This document shows, one piece after another, positions 37,155 through 46,743 of a stretch of 64,000 bases of DNA. Every line of letters begins with the position of its first letter. Positions within the stretch are counted from its first letter, which is position 1. The translations under genes and the position numbers were made by a program. The stretch lies in assembly GCA_030066045.1 (NCBI GenBank), contig JASJCJ010000007.1:1-64000 (forward strand), in the 5' to 3' direction. The notes under the pieces are model-generated. The model was not told where the DNA came from and did no database searches. It worked only from the letters and a program-made list of their open reading frames with translations. This stretch comes from Calothrix sp. MO_167.B12. Its GTDB lineage: Bacteria; Cyanobacteriota; Cyanobacteriia; Cyanobacteriales; Nostocaceae.

Positions 37155-38150
37155 TTATAACAATGAGTTAGATGTTTTGATATATCCTAAAAATGTACTA
37201 ATGTTAAATAATCTAGGAAAAATTTTAAATATTTTTATACATACAAATGGAGGCAATATGGTCATTACCAAAAGTTTTAACCATGCTTTCAAAACAACAG
37301 GTTTCATAGCAAAACCAGCATCTTTATATATAGCATTCATAATAAATCTTGTCGTATGTAAAGTCTTCTGTCTACCAGGTAATGTATCTAGTGATTTATA
37401 ACTTAAGTATTTATATAAATTACCAATACTATATTTTTTTAGATATTGATAATTAGCAGCTTTCTCATCAGAATAAGCTTTTTTTATTACTGCTAAACTA
37501 GATTTTTCTAAAGGTAAAATATTAGAAGATTTAGAATTAAAAGATACTCTATATAAAACTTGTACTTTATTGACATTTACAAATTGATATTTTGCAGCTA
37601 ACCGCAGCCACATATCCATATCTTCTGCATTAGTCAGTGATTCATCAAAGCCTCCAACTTCCATCAAAGCTTTTCTGCGTATCATCACATTGGAACCACA
37701 GATGATAAAATTGGTTACCAACAAGTGTGGAAAAACATCTCCTGCTAAAGTAGGATGACCACATCCACGTAAAAAATTACCTGTCTCATCTATACAATCA
37801 GTCCAACTGTAAGCAACCCCAGCTTCAGGATTTTCTACTAATGCTGTGTACTGCGCTTCCAATTTATCTGGTGTCCAAAGGTCATCTGCATCTAAAAAAG
37901 TGATAAATTCTCCAGTAGCATGACTAAAACCACGGTTGCGATTAATAGCTACATTAGCTTGAGAATAGTTAAATACTTGGAGACGGGAATCTTGTATTTG
38001 AGAAATTATGTTTGATGTAGAGTCTGATGAATTGGGGTTTATAACTATTAATTCAAAATCAGATAGAGTCTGATTGAGTACTGATTCTATAGTTTTTTTA
38101 ATTGTTTTTTCTGCATTATATGCTGGAATAATAACTGATATCTTAGGCAT
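37155..38150 (-). CDS. Family 2 glycosyltransferase, paralogue of the downstream gene
   Basis: 331 aa from the ATG at 38150 (MPKISVIIPAYNAEKTIKKT). A TTG start at 38180 would overlap the upstream gene by 23 bases and is less plausible. The core has LIVINPNSSDSTSNII, FLDADDLWTPDKLEAQYTAL and NAEDMDMWLRLAAKYQF. Shares LEAQY, AYSWTD and ALVENP-type segments with its neighbour at 36195. No N-terminal signal. Middle gene of the operon. Confidence 0.9.
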   Translation of the reverse strand: MPKISVIIPAYNAEKTIKKTIESVLNQTLSDFELIVINPNSSDSTSNIISQIQDSRLQVFNYSQANVAINRNRGFSHATGEFITFLDADDLWTPDKLEAQYTALVENPEAGVAYSWTDCIDETGNFLRGCGHPTLAGDVFPHLLVTNFIICGSNVMIRRKALMEVGGFDESLTNAEDMDMWLRLAAKYQFVNVNKVQVLYRVSFNSKSSNILPLEKSSLAVIKKAYSDEKAANYQYLKKYSIGNLYKYLSYKSLDTLPGRQKTLHTTRFIMNAIYKDAGFAMKPVVLKAWLKLLVMTILPPFVCIKIFKIFPRLFNISTFLGYIKTSNSLL

Positions 38151-38157
38151 AAATATA

Positions 38158-39150
38158 TTAGGTATTATTTGTGGTTTCAAATTTATATACTGAATTCAAT
38201 ACATTGAGCAACTTTAGATGCGCTAAATAAAAAGGACTTTGTAATATACCAATTAAACGTTCTTTCTCATATGCAGCAGTTACATCAGCATTTAATACTT
38301 TTCGATAAGTGATTAAATGTATAATTAACTTTATGATATCATTAAGTAAATACATAAAAAATAAAAAAGGTCTTTGCCAAGGCTTAATTAATGCCATCCT
38401 AAAATAATAATGAGGCAAGCCAATACTACGCATTAATCCCATAAAATATTTTTTTTCTAACCGTGAAGATGGAATTACATGTTCTATTTCCATCTCCGGA
38501 TTGTACCAAATTTCCCAATCTGCATGATAAATATATAAAAGAGCTTCTGTATCTTCAGAAGATACCAAGGATTTCCCTGTTCTACCTGAAAATAAAAGAT
38601 GTTTAGGTACATTTTGCTTCCATACATCTCGACGTACAACTAACCCTGCTCCTGGAGGAAAACCCTTTTTGCGAGGTTCATATAGTAGAGGCTGACAACC
38701 TCTTTCAGTAATTGCAAGATAAAAAATGATGGATTTTAAATACTCAGGTGGTTCTACTTCAAATAAGCCATGAATTTGACTAGCATATGCACCGGCTTGG
38801 GGGTGTTTTTGTCCAAATTTATATACTTCACTTACCCAATTAAGTGCGGGTATATTATCATCATCAAGAAAAGCAACTAATTCCCCTTTTGCTTCTTCTA
38901 TAGCCCGTTGTCTAGCAAATGCTAATCCTTGTTTTGGCTCAAAGACATATCTTAAAGGGTAAGAATGTTGCCATTTTTTTTGATATTCTTGGATTAGTTT
39001 TGCTGTATTATCTTTACTATTATTATCAACTACTATAATTTCCCAGTTTAAATTTTCTATATTTTTTTGCGCTTGTATTCTTTCTAATACTTGAGGTAAA
39101 CGATTAGCACCATTATAGGTAGGTATCGCAACAGTCAAATTTATAAACAT
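38158..39150 (-). CDS. HpsE-like family 2 glycosyltransferase
   Basis: 330 aa, first gene of the minus-strand operon. NLTVAIPTYNGANRLPQVLE, WEIIVVDNNSKDNTAKLI, FEPKQGLAFARQRAIEEAKG and LVAFLDDDNIPALNWVSE are the pattern of hormogonium polysaccharide HpsE proteins. EVEPPEYLKSIIFYLAITER and PPGAGLVVRRDVWK follow. A second, clearly related gene is at 54244. In Nostoc punctiforme hps genes make the polysaccharide needed for gliding; here only homology is shown. Confidence 0.85.
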   Translation of the reverse strand: MFINLTVAIPTYNGANRLPQVLERIQAQKNIENLNWEIIVVDNNSKDNTAKLIQEYQKKWQHSYPLRYVFEPKQGLAFARQRAIEEAKGELVAFLDDDNIPALNWVSEVYKFGQKHPQAGAYASQIHGLFEVEPPEYLKSIIFYLAITERGCQPLLYEPRKKGFPPGAGLVVRRDVWKQNVPKHLLFSGRTGKSLVSSEDTEALLYIYHADWEIWYNPEMEIEHVIPSSRLEKKYFMGLMRSIGLPHYYFRMALIKPWQRPFLFFMYLLNDIIKLIIHLITYRKVLNADVTAAYEKERLIGILQSPFYLAHLKLLNVLNSVYKFETTNNT

Positions 39151-39909
39151 AGATTATTCAATATTAATTCCAATCAATTTAAACCAACATTATTCAATAA
39201 TGACAACTTAAATAATCATTTTGCACCATAAAAATAGGGCGTATTTTTCAAATCGCCGAAGTAGTGACTTAACATTATATAATGCTATATTTAGCAACTA
39301 TTGGAGAGAATTTACTTCAGGATCATTACTGAATTTAATCACTAATATAGGACTCTTATCGGATTTTTGTTGGCGTAGCCTGTGCTTGCGCTTACAAAAC
39401 GAGCGTACACTTTTATAGCACTACGCATATACGTTAGGACATTGTTGAAAGCTGAAATCTATGAGCAGTCAACTTTTGACTCCTTTGGAGAGGCTAGGGA
39501 CTTCCAGATTAAAAAATATCCCAAAGTCATTTTACCAATCGTATGATTCGTAGGGGCGGGGTTTGAGAATCCCTGCGGATTTATCCCAGGGAGTACGTCA
39601 AGTTCCCCGTTTCCTGTTCCCCGTTCCCTTTCTCTACGAGTGATTCAGGAATTAAATCGGATTGCTAAGTTCATACACAGCTAAATTGTATAAAGTAAAA
39701 AAATCAGGTGATTGTAGTGTGGGCATCCTGCCCGCTTTATGTATACAATTTAAATGCTTAACAGCTTATATCAACTAATATCAATTTACATTGCTTTGAT
39801 GTGATGTCTTTCGGAGATTTGGTGAAATAGAGAATTGCTGGCTGAAAAGCTGATTTAAATGGTTACTTCCCATTTTTGCAGTCTCCATACATACAGCCAG
39901 CAGAATTAG
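39151..39909. other. Intergenic region with IS/MITE end fragments
   Basis: About 760 bases with no credible gene. At 39335-39412 there is a ggatttttgttggcgtagcc / aacgagcgtacactttt fragment matching pieces at 1905 and (reverse) 46435. At 39414 a tatagcactacgcatat / cgttaggacatt end begins. At 39550-39640 are degraded gggcggggtttg and gttccc repeats, and at 39716-39735 a partial gtgtgggcatcctgcccgc palindrome. Confidence 0.55.
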
Positions 39910-40965
39910 TTAAAAGAACCAGCCGTAGGAATGTAAACCTTTGCCGAGTAAATTAACTCCTAGGTAACATACCCAGACGACAACAAAGCCACTGGAGGCT
40001 AAGATTGCGGGACGACGACCCTGCCAGCCACGGGTAATGCGAGCATGGAGATAAGCCGCGAATACTAACCAGGTAATTAGTGCCCAAGTTTCTTTGGGGT
40101 CCCAACTCCAATAGGAACCCCAAGCTTCATTTGCCCACACAGCGCCGGAAATAATACCAATGGTGAGGAGGGGAAAACCCAATCCAATGATGCGATAACT
40201 GATATTATCTAGGGTTTCGGCAAGGTTCAGCCGTTGGGGTGAGAGCAACTCTGTAGGTGTGTTTGTTTGAGTTGGTGTTGTACTAACTACATCTAAAACA
40301 GCGGTTTTACCATTGCTAATTGTTCCCGAGCTGGAAAGACCATTATTGTCAACTGTGGCGGTTGCTTCGCTATTAGCTACCAACTCTCCAGCTTTTTGCA
40401 AACGGTAGCCATTCTGCCGATAACTACCAGCAGTACCAAAAGAACTACCTACTAGCTGCACATTTTGACCACGAGTCACTATCAAAAAAGCGATCGCTAA
40501 TAAAGAGCCTACCATTAAAGCAGAATAACTCAGCATCATCACACTAACGTGCATCATTAGCCAATTGGATTTGAGTGCGGGTACTAATGGTTCTGCTACT
40601 TGCATTCCTGGGGGTAGGGATATGGCTGCAAAGGCAGTAATTCCCATAGCCACCGGAGCGGTGACAGCTCCTACCAAACGGCTTCTACTAGTATGTTCAG
40701 CAATTAAATGGACAGTAGTGATACCCCAAGTTAAGAAAAATAGGGATTCATACAAATTGCTGAGAGGAAAATAGCCAGCTTCTAGCCATCGCGCTCCTAG
40801 AAGAGTAGCTATGCAGAGGTTTGCGATCGCCATTCCAGATGTACCGATAGTTGGTAAAATGGTTAAATTGGGAAAAATTGCCCCACACCAATAAACCAGC
40901 ATAGTGCAGAATAAAACTGCAAAGGCGGCATTATCCAAATAATTCTGGAGTACAACCAGATTCAT
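39910..40965 (-). CDS. ccsA: Cytochrome c biogenesis protein CcsA (also named CcsB)
   Basis: 351 aa with eight or so hydrophobic helices. The tryptophan-rich WWD signature [19 protein letters not shown] near 275-293 is the haem-handling motif of system II. It exports haem and attaches it, with Ccs1, to apocytochromes in the lumen. A long polar loop of about 75 residues ([20 protein letters not shown] to [13 protein letters not shown]) separates helices 5 and 6. Naming differs between databases: plastid Ycf5/CcsA equals bacterial family CcsB. Confidence 0.93.
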   Translation of the reverse strand: MNLVVLQNYLDNAAFAVLFCTMLVYWCGAIFPNLTILPTIGTSGMAIANLCIATLLGARWLEAGYFPLSNLYESLFFLTWGITTVHLIAEHTSRSRLVGAVTAPVAMGITAFAAISLPPGMQVAEPLVPALKSNWLMMHVSVMMLSYSALMVGSLLAIAFLIVTRGQNVQLVGSSFGTAGSYRQNGYRLQKAGELVANSEATATVDNNGLSSSGTISNGKTAVLDVVSTTPTQTNTPTELLSPQRLNLAETLDNISYRIIGLGFPLLTIGIISGAVWANEAWGSYWSWDPKETWALITWLVFAAYLHARITRGWQGRRPAILASSGFVVVWVCYLGVNLLGKGLHSYGWFF

Positions 40966-41040
40966 AAATGTATTCTCCCCAATCGGTTTTTATTTAAGCG
41001 TATGGATTTACATATTTAAGATCCTATCTGTTTTTGAGGA

Positions 41041-41226
41041 GTTCGGAGTATGGGAAGTGTGGGAAGTGTGGGGAGTGTGGGAAGTGTGGGAAGTGTGGGG
41101 AGTGTGGGAAGTGTGGGGAGTGTGGGGAGTGTGGGGAGTGTGGGGAGCGAAATAATTAAGCTGTCAACCAACAACTAACAACCAACAACCACCAACTAAC
41201 AACTAACAACCAACAACCACCAACCA
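41041..41226. repeat. Minisatellite between ccsA and the DUF3352 gene
   Basis: About eleven units of gtgtggga / gtgtgggg (41049-41147), followed by caaccaacaactaacaacc-type units (41161-41220). The array touches the stop codon of the DUF3352 gene. Confidence 0.92.
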
Positions 41227-42948
41227 TCACTCCTTAACTTTTTTAAACTCAACAAAAATGTCATAACGCCTACTACGACTATCACTGACAGCCGATGTGA
41301 CCCCAATAGAACGGGTAGCTCCTAAAATCATCTTCTGGTTGGGGAATAGGTTAGGTAGGGGAAAATTGGTGATACTCCGTTCAACATCCAAAAATAATTG
41401 ACCATTGCTGGGATTGGGTTGGGAGGGAACTGTATTTTGGAATGACTGGCTATTAGCTAGGGAATTCCGAGATGAAGGGATAATCCTATTAGTAACGGGA
41501 GCACCTAATACTAAGAAAGATACGTCTTTATCTAACCAGCCGTGGGTGCCTGTTAAAGTACCAAACGGTGCAATCCATTTAACCACGGGTGTACCAGCCA
41601 CATCCCCTTGCTGAATTTGGAACTGGTACTGGGTCTTCATGATCTCATCTAGCTTGGTAAAAAATAATTCTGCTTTTGGGCGATCGCTTGCCTTGATCAA
41701 AAATAATAATGCAGCACGAAAATCTTCCTCAATCCCTTCTCTAGGCAGATTGGGGACCACTGACACAGAAAACTCTCCTCCCATCCAGCTCAGTAAATCC
41801 CGATCTAAATCTAAGCTAGTGTATTCTTTAACACTTTTCTTTAATTCTTCTGGTGCAACTGGGGAGAAGGGATTGCCTTTGGATGTGGAAACATAATCTT
41901 TCCATAACCGGCGTAAGTTACTGCCAGATAACATCATTAAGGTTTCTGGTGGCAATAGTTTTGCCATCTCGCCCCCTTGATTTTCCACTACTAGCTGGCG
42001 GCGACTATTGGGATTTAACCAAGAAATCCCTTGCAAACGAATACCGGAAGACTTTAAGGAGATAGTTCCAGCTAAACCCTGATTTTCCTTTAATTGGGCT
42101 AAAACTTGAGCTGGTAAGCGACGGTTAGGTGCAGCAGCGGCAATTTGGGCAGATGCAGGCACATTCACATAAAATTGAGCAAAGGGGCGATGGGTAGCTA
42201 TTTTGGGGAAATTTTTGGCAAATCCTTCACTTGTAGCCAGAGATGTTGTACTTTTGTAGGTATCAATGGTTTGTTTAATGGCATTAGAGTTATCAGCGAT
42301 CGCTAAAAACCGTTGATCGATAATTGCCGTAGAAAACTTAGTTCCAGATTTAGATTTTATTTCCTGAATAGAAGTTCCTGCATAAGTAGTTTCCCGTGGC
42401 TCCTGCTTGGCAGTATCACCGGATTTATCCCCTGGCAGATTGAACTTTTGTGACCATATTTGTTGAGCTTTTGCCAAACTTTTAATTGGCAATATCATTA
42501 CCACAGGTTCTTCCTGACTCCTGTCCTTTGCATTGGTAGAAACAGGCTTTGGGGGAGGTACAGGATTCTGAGGAGCAAGGATAGCAAAAGTAATGCGATT
42601 GCCCACCCAAGGTTGAATATCCCTTTGGAAATCATAACCATGACTGGTCAAAAAGCGATCGCGTAACATCAATAAATTTTGATCTAGTGCGGCTTGAGTC
42701 TCTGTGGTGCCGAATTTTCGCAGTTTTTCCCATTGGTTGGGATTGGTAGTCATAGAAACTGCTAGTAGGGCATCTTGGGGAATAGTGTGGGCACCTGTTA
42801 GTAATTCCCCAGAAAATAGCCTTCCCTGAGTTAGCAACCAATATGTCGCCACCCCACTACCAATCAACAACCCAGTAGCTGAAAGCGTCAACGCAAGGGA
42901 CGATTTCTTCCTTTTCTGCACTGGAGGAGACTCTACGGGCACTGTCAT
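41227..42948 (-). CDS. DUF3352 domain protein
   Basis: 573 aa. A positively charged N-terminus and one transmembrane helix (about 18-38, ALTLSATGLLIGSGVATYWLL) anchor an extracytoplasmic DUF3352 region. Typical segments are DALLAVSMTTNPNQWEKLR, QDIQPWVGNRITFAIL-like and LDRDLLSWMGGEFSVSVVP. The function is unknown. The last codons and stop (AAG GAG TGA) match the reverse of the cactcctt repeat. Confidence 0.88.
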   Translation of the reverse strand: MTVPVESPPVQKRKKSSLALTLSATGLLIGSGVATYWLLTQGRLFSGELLTGAHTIPQDALLAVSMTTNPNQWEKLRKFGTTETQAALDQNLLMLRDRFLTSHGYDFQRDIQPWVGNRITFAILAPQNPVPPPKPVSTNAKDRSQEEPVVMILPIKSLAKAQQIWSQKFNLPGDKSGDTAKQEPRETTYAGTSIQEIKSKSGTKFSTAIIDQRFLAIADNSNAIKQTIDTYKSTTSLATSEGFAKNFPKIATHRPFAQFYVNVPASAQIAAAAPNRRLPAQVLAQLKENQGLAGTISLKSSGIRLQGISWLNPNSRRQLVVENQGGEMAKLLPPETLMMLSGSNLRRLWKDYVSTSKGNPFSPVAPEELKKSVKEYTSLDLDRDLLSWMGGEFSVSVVPNLPREGIEEDFRAALLFLIKASDRPKAELFFTKLDEIMKTQYQFQIQQGDVAGTPVVKWIAPFGTLTGTHGWLDKDVSFLVLGAPVTNRIIPSSRNSLANSQSFQNTVPSQPNPSNGQLFLDVERSITNFPLPNLFPNQKMILGATRSIGVTSAVSDSRSRRYDIFVEFKKVKE

Positions 42949-43098
42949 TTCAGTTATCAGTTATCAGTTATCAGTTATCAGTTTCCCATCAATCAATCAA
43001 GGGGCAAGAGTAGAAGAGATTTTTTCCCTCCTTCCCTCTTGGGCGCAAGCATTGCGCCCCTACACACTCCGAACTCCGAACTCCGAACTCCGAACTCA
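42949..43098. repeat. Repeats between two minus-strand genes
   Basis: tcagttatcag units directly before the DUF3352 start (42953-42981), then ccttccctcttgggcgcaag and gaactccg octamers (43064-43096). These lie between gatA and its downstream neighbour, so the pair is probably not a tight operon. Confidence 0.85.
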
Positions 43099-44568
43099 TC
43101 ACTCCTTCCCTGCCAATGAAGGCCTACGTGAATGCCAATCCGTAGATTGTTCATAGGCATAAGCAACTTGAAATAGTAAATCTTCCCTGAGAACATTACT
43201 AATCAGTTGCAAACCAATGGGTAAACCCTGATCATCAAAGCCACAAGGCAAACTTAAACCGGGCAAACCAGCAAGATTAACGGGAATTGTCATCAAGTCG
43301 GTTAAATACATACTGAGAGGATCATCTGTTTTTTCTCCGGCTTTGAATGCCGTTGCTGGAGCTGTGGGACACACTAGTACATCCACCTGTTCAAAAGCAT
43401 TTTCAAAGTCTTGCTTAATTAGAGTTCTGACTTTTTGTGCTTTCAGGTAATAAGCATCATAATAACCTGCCGACAAAGCATAAGTACCAATCATAATCCG
43501 GCGCTTGACTTCTGGACCAAAACCAGTGGCACGGGTACTGGTATACATGGACATGAGGTTATCTGCACCTTCGCTACGATAACCATATTTCACCCCATCA
43601 TAACGGGCAAGGTTAGCAGAAGCTTCTGAGGGAGCAATAATATAATAACTGGGCAAACCATAACGGAAACGGGGACAAGAAATTACATGAACTTCTGCAC
43701 CTAAGGCTTGTAGCTGTTCAATGGCTTTGGTAACAGCTTGTTCCACTACAGAATCCAAACCTGACCCAAAAGTTTCCTTAATCACACCAATTCTCAATTG
43801 TCCTTTGGGTTTCAAATCTGGTCTTAAACTAGCGGCATAGTTGGGAATAGGCACATTGAGACTAGTAGAATCCTTAGGATCGTAACCAGCAACGGCATTT
43901 AACAATATTGCCGCATCTTCTACGGAACGACCAAATGGTCCAATTTGATCCAAAGATGAAGCATATGCCACTAAACCATAACGGGAGACTAATCCATAGG
44001 TTGGTTTCATACCTACCACACCACAAAAAGATGCTGGTAAGCGGATAGAACCGCCAGTATCAGAACCGATGGATACCACACATTCTTCTGCCGCCACCGC
44101 TGCTGCAGAGCCTCCAGAGGAACCTCCAGGAACTCGGGACACATCCCAAGGATTCCCTGTGAGTTGGTAAGCAGAAGTTTCACAGGAACTACCCATGGCA
44201 AATTCATCCATATTGGCTTTGCCTACCATTACCGCCCCGGCATCGAACAGTTTCTGGGTTACCGTGGACTCATAGGGGGGTACAAAATTTTCTAAAATTC
44301 GGGAGGCGCAGGTAGTAGTGATGCCCTTAGTACACATATTATCTTTGATGCCAATGGGGATCCCTGCCAACAAACCAATTTCTTCTCCAGCAGCGATTTT
44401 GGCATCCACTGCCTCAGCCTGTTCTAATGCCTTGTCCGCCGTTACGCACAAAAAACTATGTAATTTCGGCTCTAAGGATTGAATTCTGTCTAAAGTTTCT
44501 TGGGTAATTTCCACAGCCGAACGCTCTTTGTTCACTAGCTGTGAGTGCAACTCGCGGATGGATGCCAT
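43099..44568 (-). CDS. gatA: Asp/Glu-tRNA(Asn/Gln) amidotransferase subunit A
   Basis: 489 aa. The amidase Ser-cisSer-Lys triad sits in [10 protein letters not shown] (Lys near 75), [15 protein letters not shown] (Ser near 149-150) and [14 protein letters not shown] (Ser near 173). The protein releases ammonia from glutamine for transamidation of mischarged Glu-tRNA-Gln as part of GatCAB. GatB and GatC are not nearby, which is usual in cyanobacteria. Its last codons GGG AAG GAG TGA lie in a cactccttccc repeat. Confidence 0.96.
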   Translation of the reverse strand: MASIRELHSQLVNKERSAVEITQETLDRIQSLEPKLHSFLCVTADKALEQAEAVDAKIAAGEEIGLLAGIPIGIKDNMCTKGITTTCASRILENFVPPYESTVTQKLFDAGAVMVGKANMDEFAMGSSCETSAYQLTGNPWDVSRVPGGSSGGSAAAVAAEECVVSIGSDTGGSIRLPASFCGVVGMKPTYGLVSRYGLVAYASSLDQIGPFGRSVEDAAILLNAVAGYDPKDSTSLNVPIPNYAASLRPDLKPKGQLRIGVIKETFGSGLDSVVEQAVTKAIEQLQALGAEVHVISCPRFRYGLPSYYIIAPSEASANLARYDGVKYGYRSEGADNLMSMYTSTRATGFGPEVKRRIMIGTYALSAGYYDAYYLKAQKVRTLIKQDFENAFEQVDVLVCPTAPATAFKAGEKTDDPLSMYLTDLMTIPVNLAGLPGLSLPCGFDDQGLPIGLQLISNVLREDLLFQVAYAYEQSTDWHSRRPSLAGKE

Positions 44569-44991
44569 GATTGCTTCCTTGTATGACTCAAGTGTTTGAT
44601 TTTAATACAAATTGACGGTTATTGTTCCAGCTGAGTAAAGCTATACGAACAAATCCCCTTATAAGGCTTGCACTAATTTAATATTTATTTGGGAAGTGCA
44701 GATAGAGGGTATTCTGATTTAACTTTGACAATAAATTTTATTATTCTCCTTAATTTACGAACAGGGTGTAGGGTGTAGGGGACTCCATACTTAAAAGTAG
44801 GGGTTTCAAAAAAGGATGCCGTGTTGATCATAATATGTATCTCGAAACATGTATCTCGAAACACATTTTTATATGATTCTCATACTTAAAAGTAGGGGTT
44901 TGTACCCAGAACGAGGGGCTAATTCTTCCCCTATACCCCACAACCGATAACCCAGCCGAAGGGCTTGGTCAAATTCCGAGCATATTGAATA
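44569..44991. other. Upstream region of dnaE-C with nested direct repeats
   Basis: No gene. A 21-base direct repeat (catacttaaaagtagggg plus ttt) occurs at 44786-44806 and 44881-44901, and between them atgtatctcgaaaca is repeated twice (44836-44865). The promoter for the split polymerase gene must lie here or in the 90 bases after it. No Shine-Dalgarno is seen before the ATG at 44992. Confidence 0.6.
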
Positions 44992-45099
44992 ATGGTTAAA
45001 ATAATAACTCGTAAATTTTTAGGTACGCAGAAAGTATATGACATTGGTGTCAGAAATGACCATAATTTTGCCATAGAAAATGGTTGCATAGCTGCTAAT
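44992..45099 (+). other. DnaE intein C-fragment (IntC)
   Basis: 36 codons, residues 1-36 of the gene product, removed on splicing. It carries block F (VYDIGV.RDHNFA type) and block G (NGCIAAN followed by Cys). Compared with the usual NGFIASN ending, the Phe is Cys here. Confidence 0.93.
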
Positions 45100-46353
45100 T
45101 GTTTTAACAAATCTCACTCCACTGCTTATGGGTACGTCACCTATCAAACTGCATACCTGAAGGCAAACTACCCTGTAGAGTATATGGCGGCACTGCTGAC
45201 GGCTAACAGTGGGGATACCGATAAGGTACAGAAATATATTTCTACCTGTTTGAGCATGGGTATCAAGATTGAGCCGCCAGATATCAATAGTTCTGGGGTT
45301 GATTTTACTCCCTTGGAGGGCAAGAAGAAGATTTTGTTTGGATTTTCGGCGGTACGTAACGTCGGACAAAATGCGATCGCAGCAGTTTTAGCAGCCAGAG
45401 AGTCTGGGGGAGAGTTTCAAGCCCTAGGAGATTTTTGCGATCGCGTGGATTTAAGTACGGTTAACCGTAGAACTATACAATCCCTAATTTATTGCGGAGC
45501 TTTTGATAAAATTAACCCCAACCGCAACCAGTTAATTAAAGACTTAGAATTAGTTTATGATTGGGGACAATCCCGTGCCAAAGATAGGGCTAGCGGACAG
45601 GGAAATTTGTTTGATTTAATCGGAGGAGGATTCTCTTCCACCAATACCACAAGTCCAATCAAAAATGCTTTTGAGATGGCTCCGAAAGCCAAACCCGTGA
45701 ATGATTTACCCCCCCAAGAGAAATTACGTCAAGAAAAGGAAATTCTCGGCTTTTACGTATCCGATCATCCTTTGACATCTTTACGCCAATCTGCTAAAGT
45801 TCTCACCCCTATTAATTTAACTCAAATAGGCGATCGCCAAGAAGGAACCCTCATTTGTGCTGTTGTCATGCTCAATGGAGTCAAAAAGGTAATTACCAAA
45901 AAAGGTGACCCTATGGCTATTTTACAAATAGAAGATTTGACTGCCCAATCAGAAGCCGTTGTCTTTCCCAGGACTTACGAACGTATTCATCCCCTGCTGG
46001 AAGTTGATGCCAGGTTAATTCTCTGGGGCAAAATAGATCGCCGTGATGAGCAAACTCAGCTGATTGTCGAAGATGCTGAAGCGGTGGAAAATATACAGAT
46101 GATAATGGTGGAACTAAATCCCCATCAGGCAAGCACTATTGAAGAACAAGACCGTTTAAGAACTATTTTAAAAGAACAATCCAAAGCAAAGGAAAAAGCC
46201 AAAGTTCCAGTCATTGGCATTGTACAGGCTGGCACTTCTCGGCAGTTAGTTCGTTTTGGTAGACAATTTTGGGTAGAGGACTCCATTAGTACCATTCAAG
46301 CCCTGAAAAATGCTAGTTTTACAGCTCGTGTACAGCAACTGCATCAGACATAA
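44992..46353 (+). CDS. dnaE: DNA polymerase III alpha subunit, C-terminal half with split intein C-fragment
   Basis: 453 aa. The first 36 residues (MVKIITRKFLGTQKVYDIGV, then RNDHNFAIENGCIAAN) are the C-part of the cyanobacterial DnaE split intein, ending in the invariant Asn, with the block F His in DHNF. The extein begins with nucleophile Cys37 in CFNKSHSTAYGYVTYQTAYL. The DnaE C-terminal part follows: the fingers/HhH region (LIYCGAFDKINPNRNQLIKD) and an OB fold (LICAVVMLNGVKKVITKKGD). The N-half with IntN must be encoded elsewhere; protein trans-splicing joins both. Normal C-half length. Confidence 0.97.
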   Translation: MVKIITRKFLGTQKVYDIGVRNDHNFAIENGCIAANCFNKSHSTAYGYVTYQTAYLKANYPVEYMAALLTANSGDTDKVQKYISTCLSMGIKIEPPDINSSGVDFTPLEGKKKILFGFSAVRNVGQNAIAAVLAARESGGEFQALGDFCDRVDLSTVNRRTIQSLIYCGAFDKINPNRNQLIKDLELVYDWGQSRAKDRASGQGNLFDLIGGGFSSTNTTSPIKNAFEMAPKAKPVNDLPPQEKLRQEKEILGFYVSDHPLTSLRQSAKVLTPINLTQIGDRQEGTLICAVVMLNGVKKVITKKGDPMAILQIEDLTAQSEAVVFPRTYERIHPLLEVDARLILWGKIDRRDEQTQLIVEDAEAVENIQMIMVELNPHQASTIEEQDRLRTILKEQSKAKEKAKVPVIGIVQAGTSRQLVRFGRQFWVEDSISTIQALKNASFTARVQQLHQT

Positions 46354-46743
46354 TTCCCTCAGTCAGAGGCAACAAGCAACAGGGAACGAGGAATGGGGAA
46401 TGGGGAACTCTTAACAGAAAGTATACCCTCGATTTTTAAGCACTCGCCCAGGCTACGCCAACAAAAATCAAATATGAGTCCTAATATTACTTATCACTTA
46501 TTACTTGACCACAATCTTTATTGTCAAAATCAATACTGATTCTTGAATTGAAAAAGTCTTAATATTATGACCTCAATATTTATAATATTGACAAAATATC
46601 GCAGTCACCCCTTAAGTATATGGACGTATGTGTAGCCACAAATATTGTTTGTTTAGTTACTTATGCGGATGATGATTACTTAACAAAAATGATACTTTTG
46701 AATCCCATAACTATTTATGTGGAGGACATAGGAGAGTATACTC
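46354..46743. other. Intergenic region
   Basis: No gene. At 46376-46412 are caacagggaacgag / ggaatgggg degenerate repeats, and at 46435-46475 an inverted copy of the ttggcgtagcc element end found near 39365. A good Shine-Dalgarno (aggaga) precedes the next gene at about 46728-46733. Confidence 0.5.
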
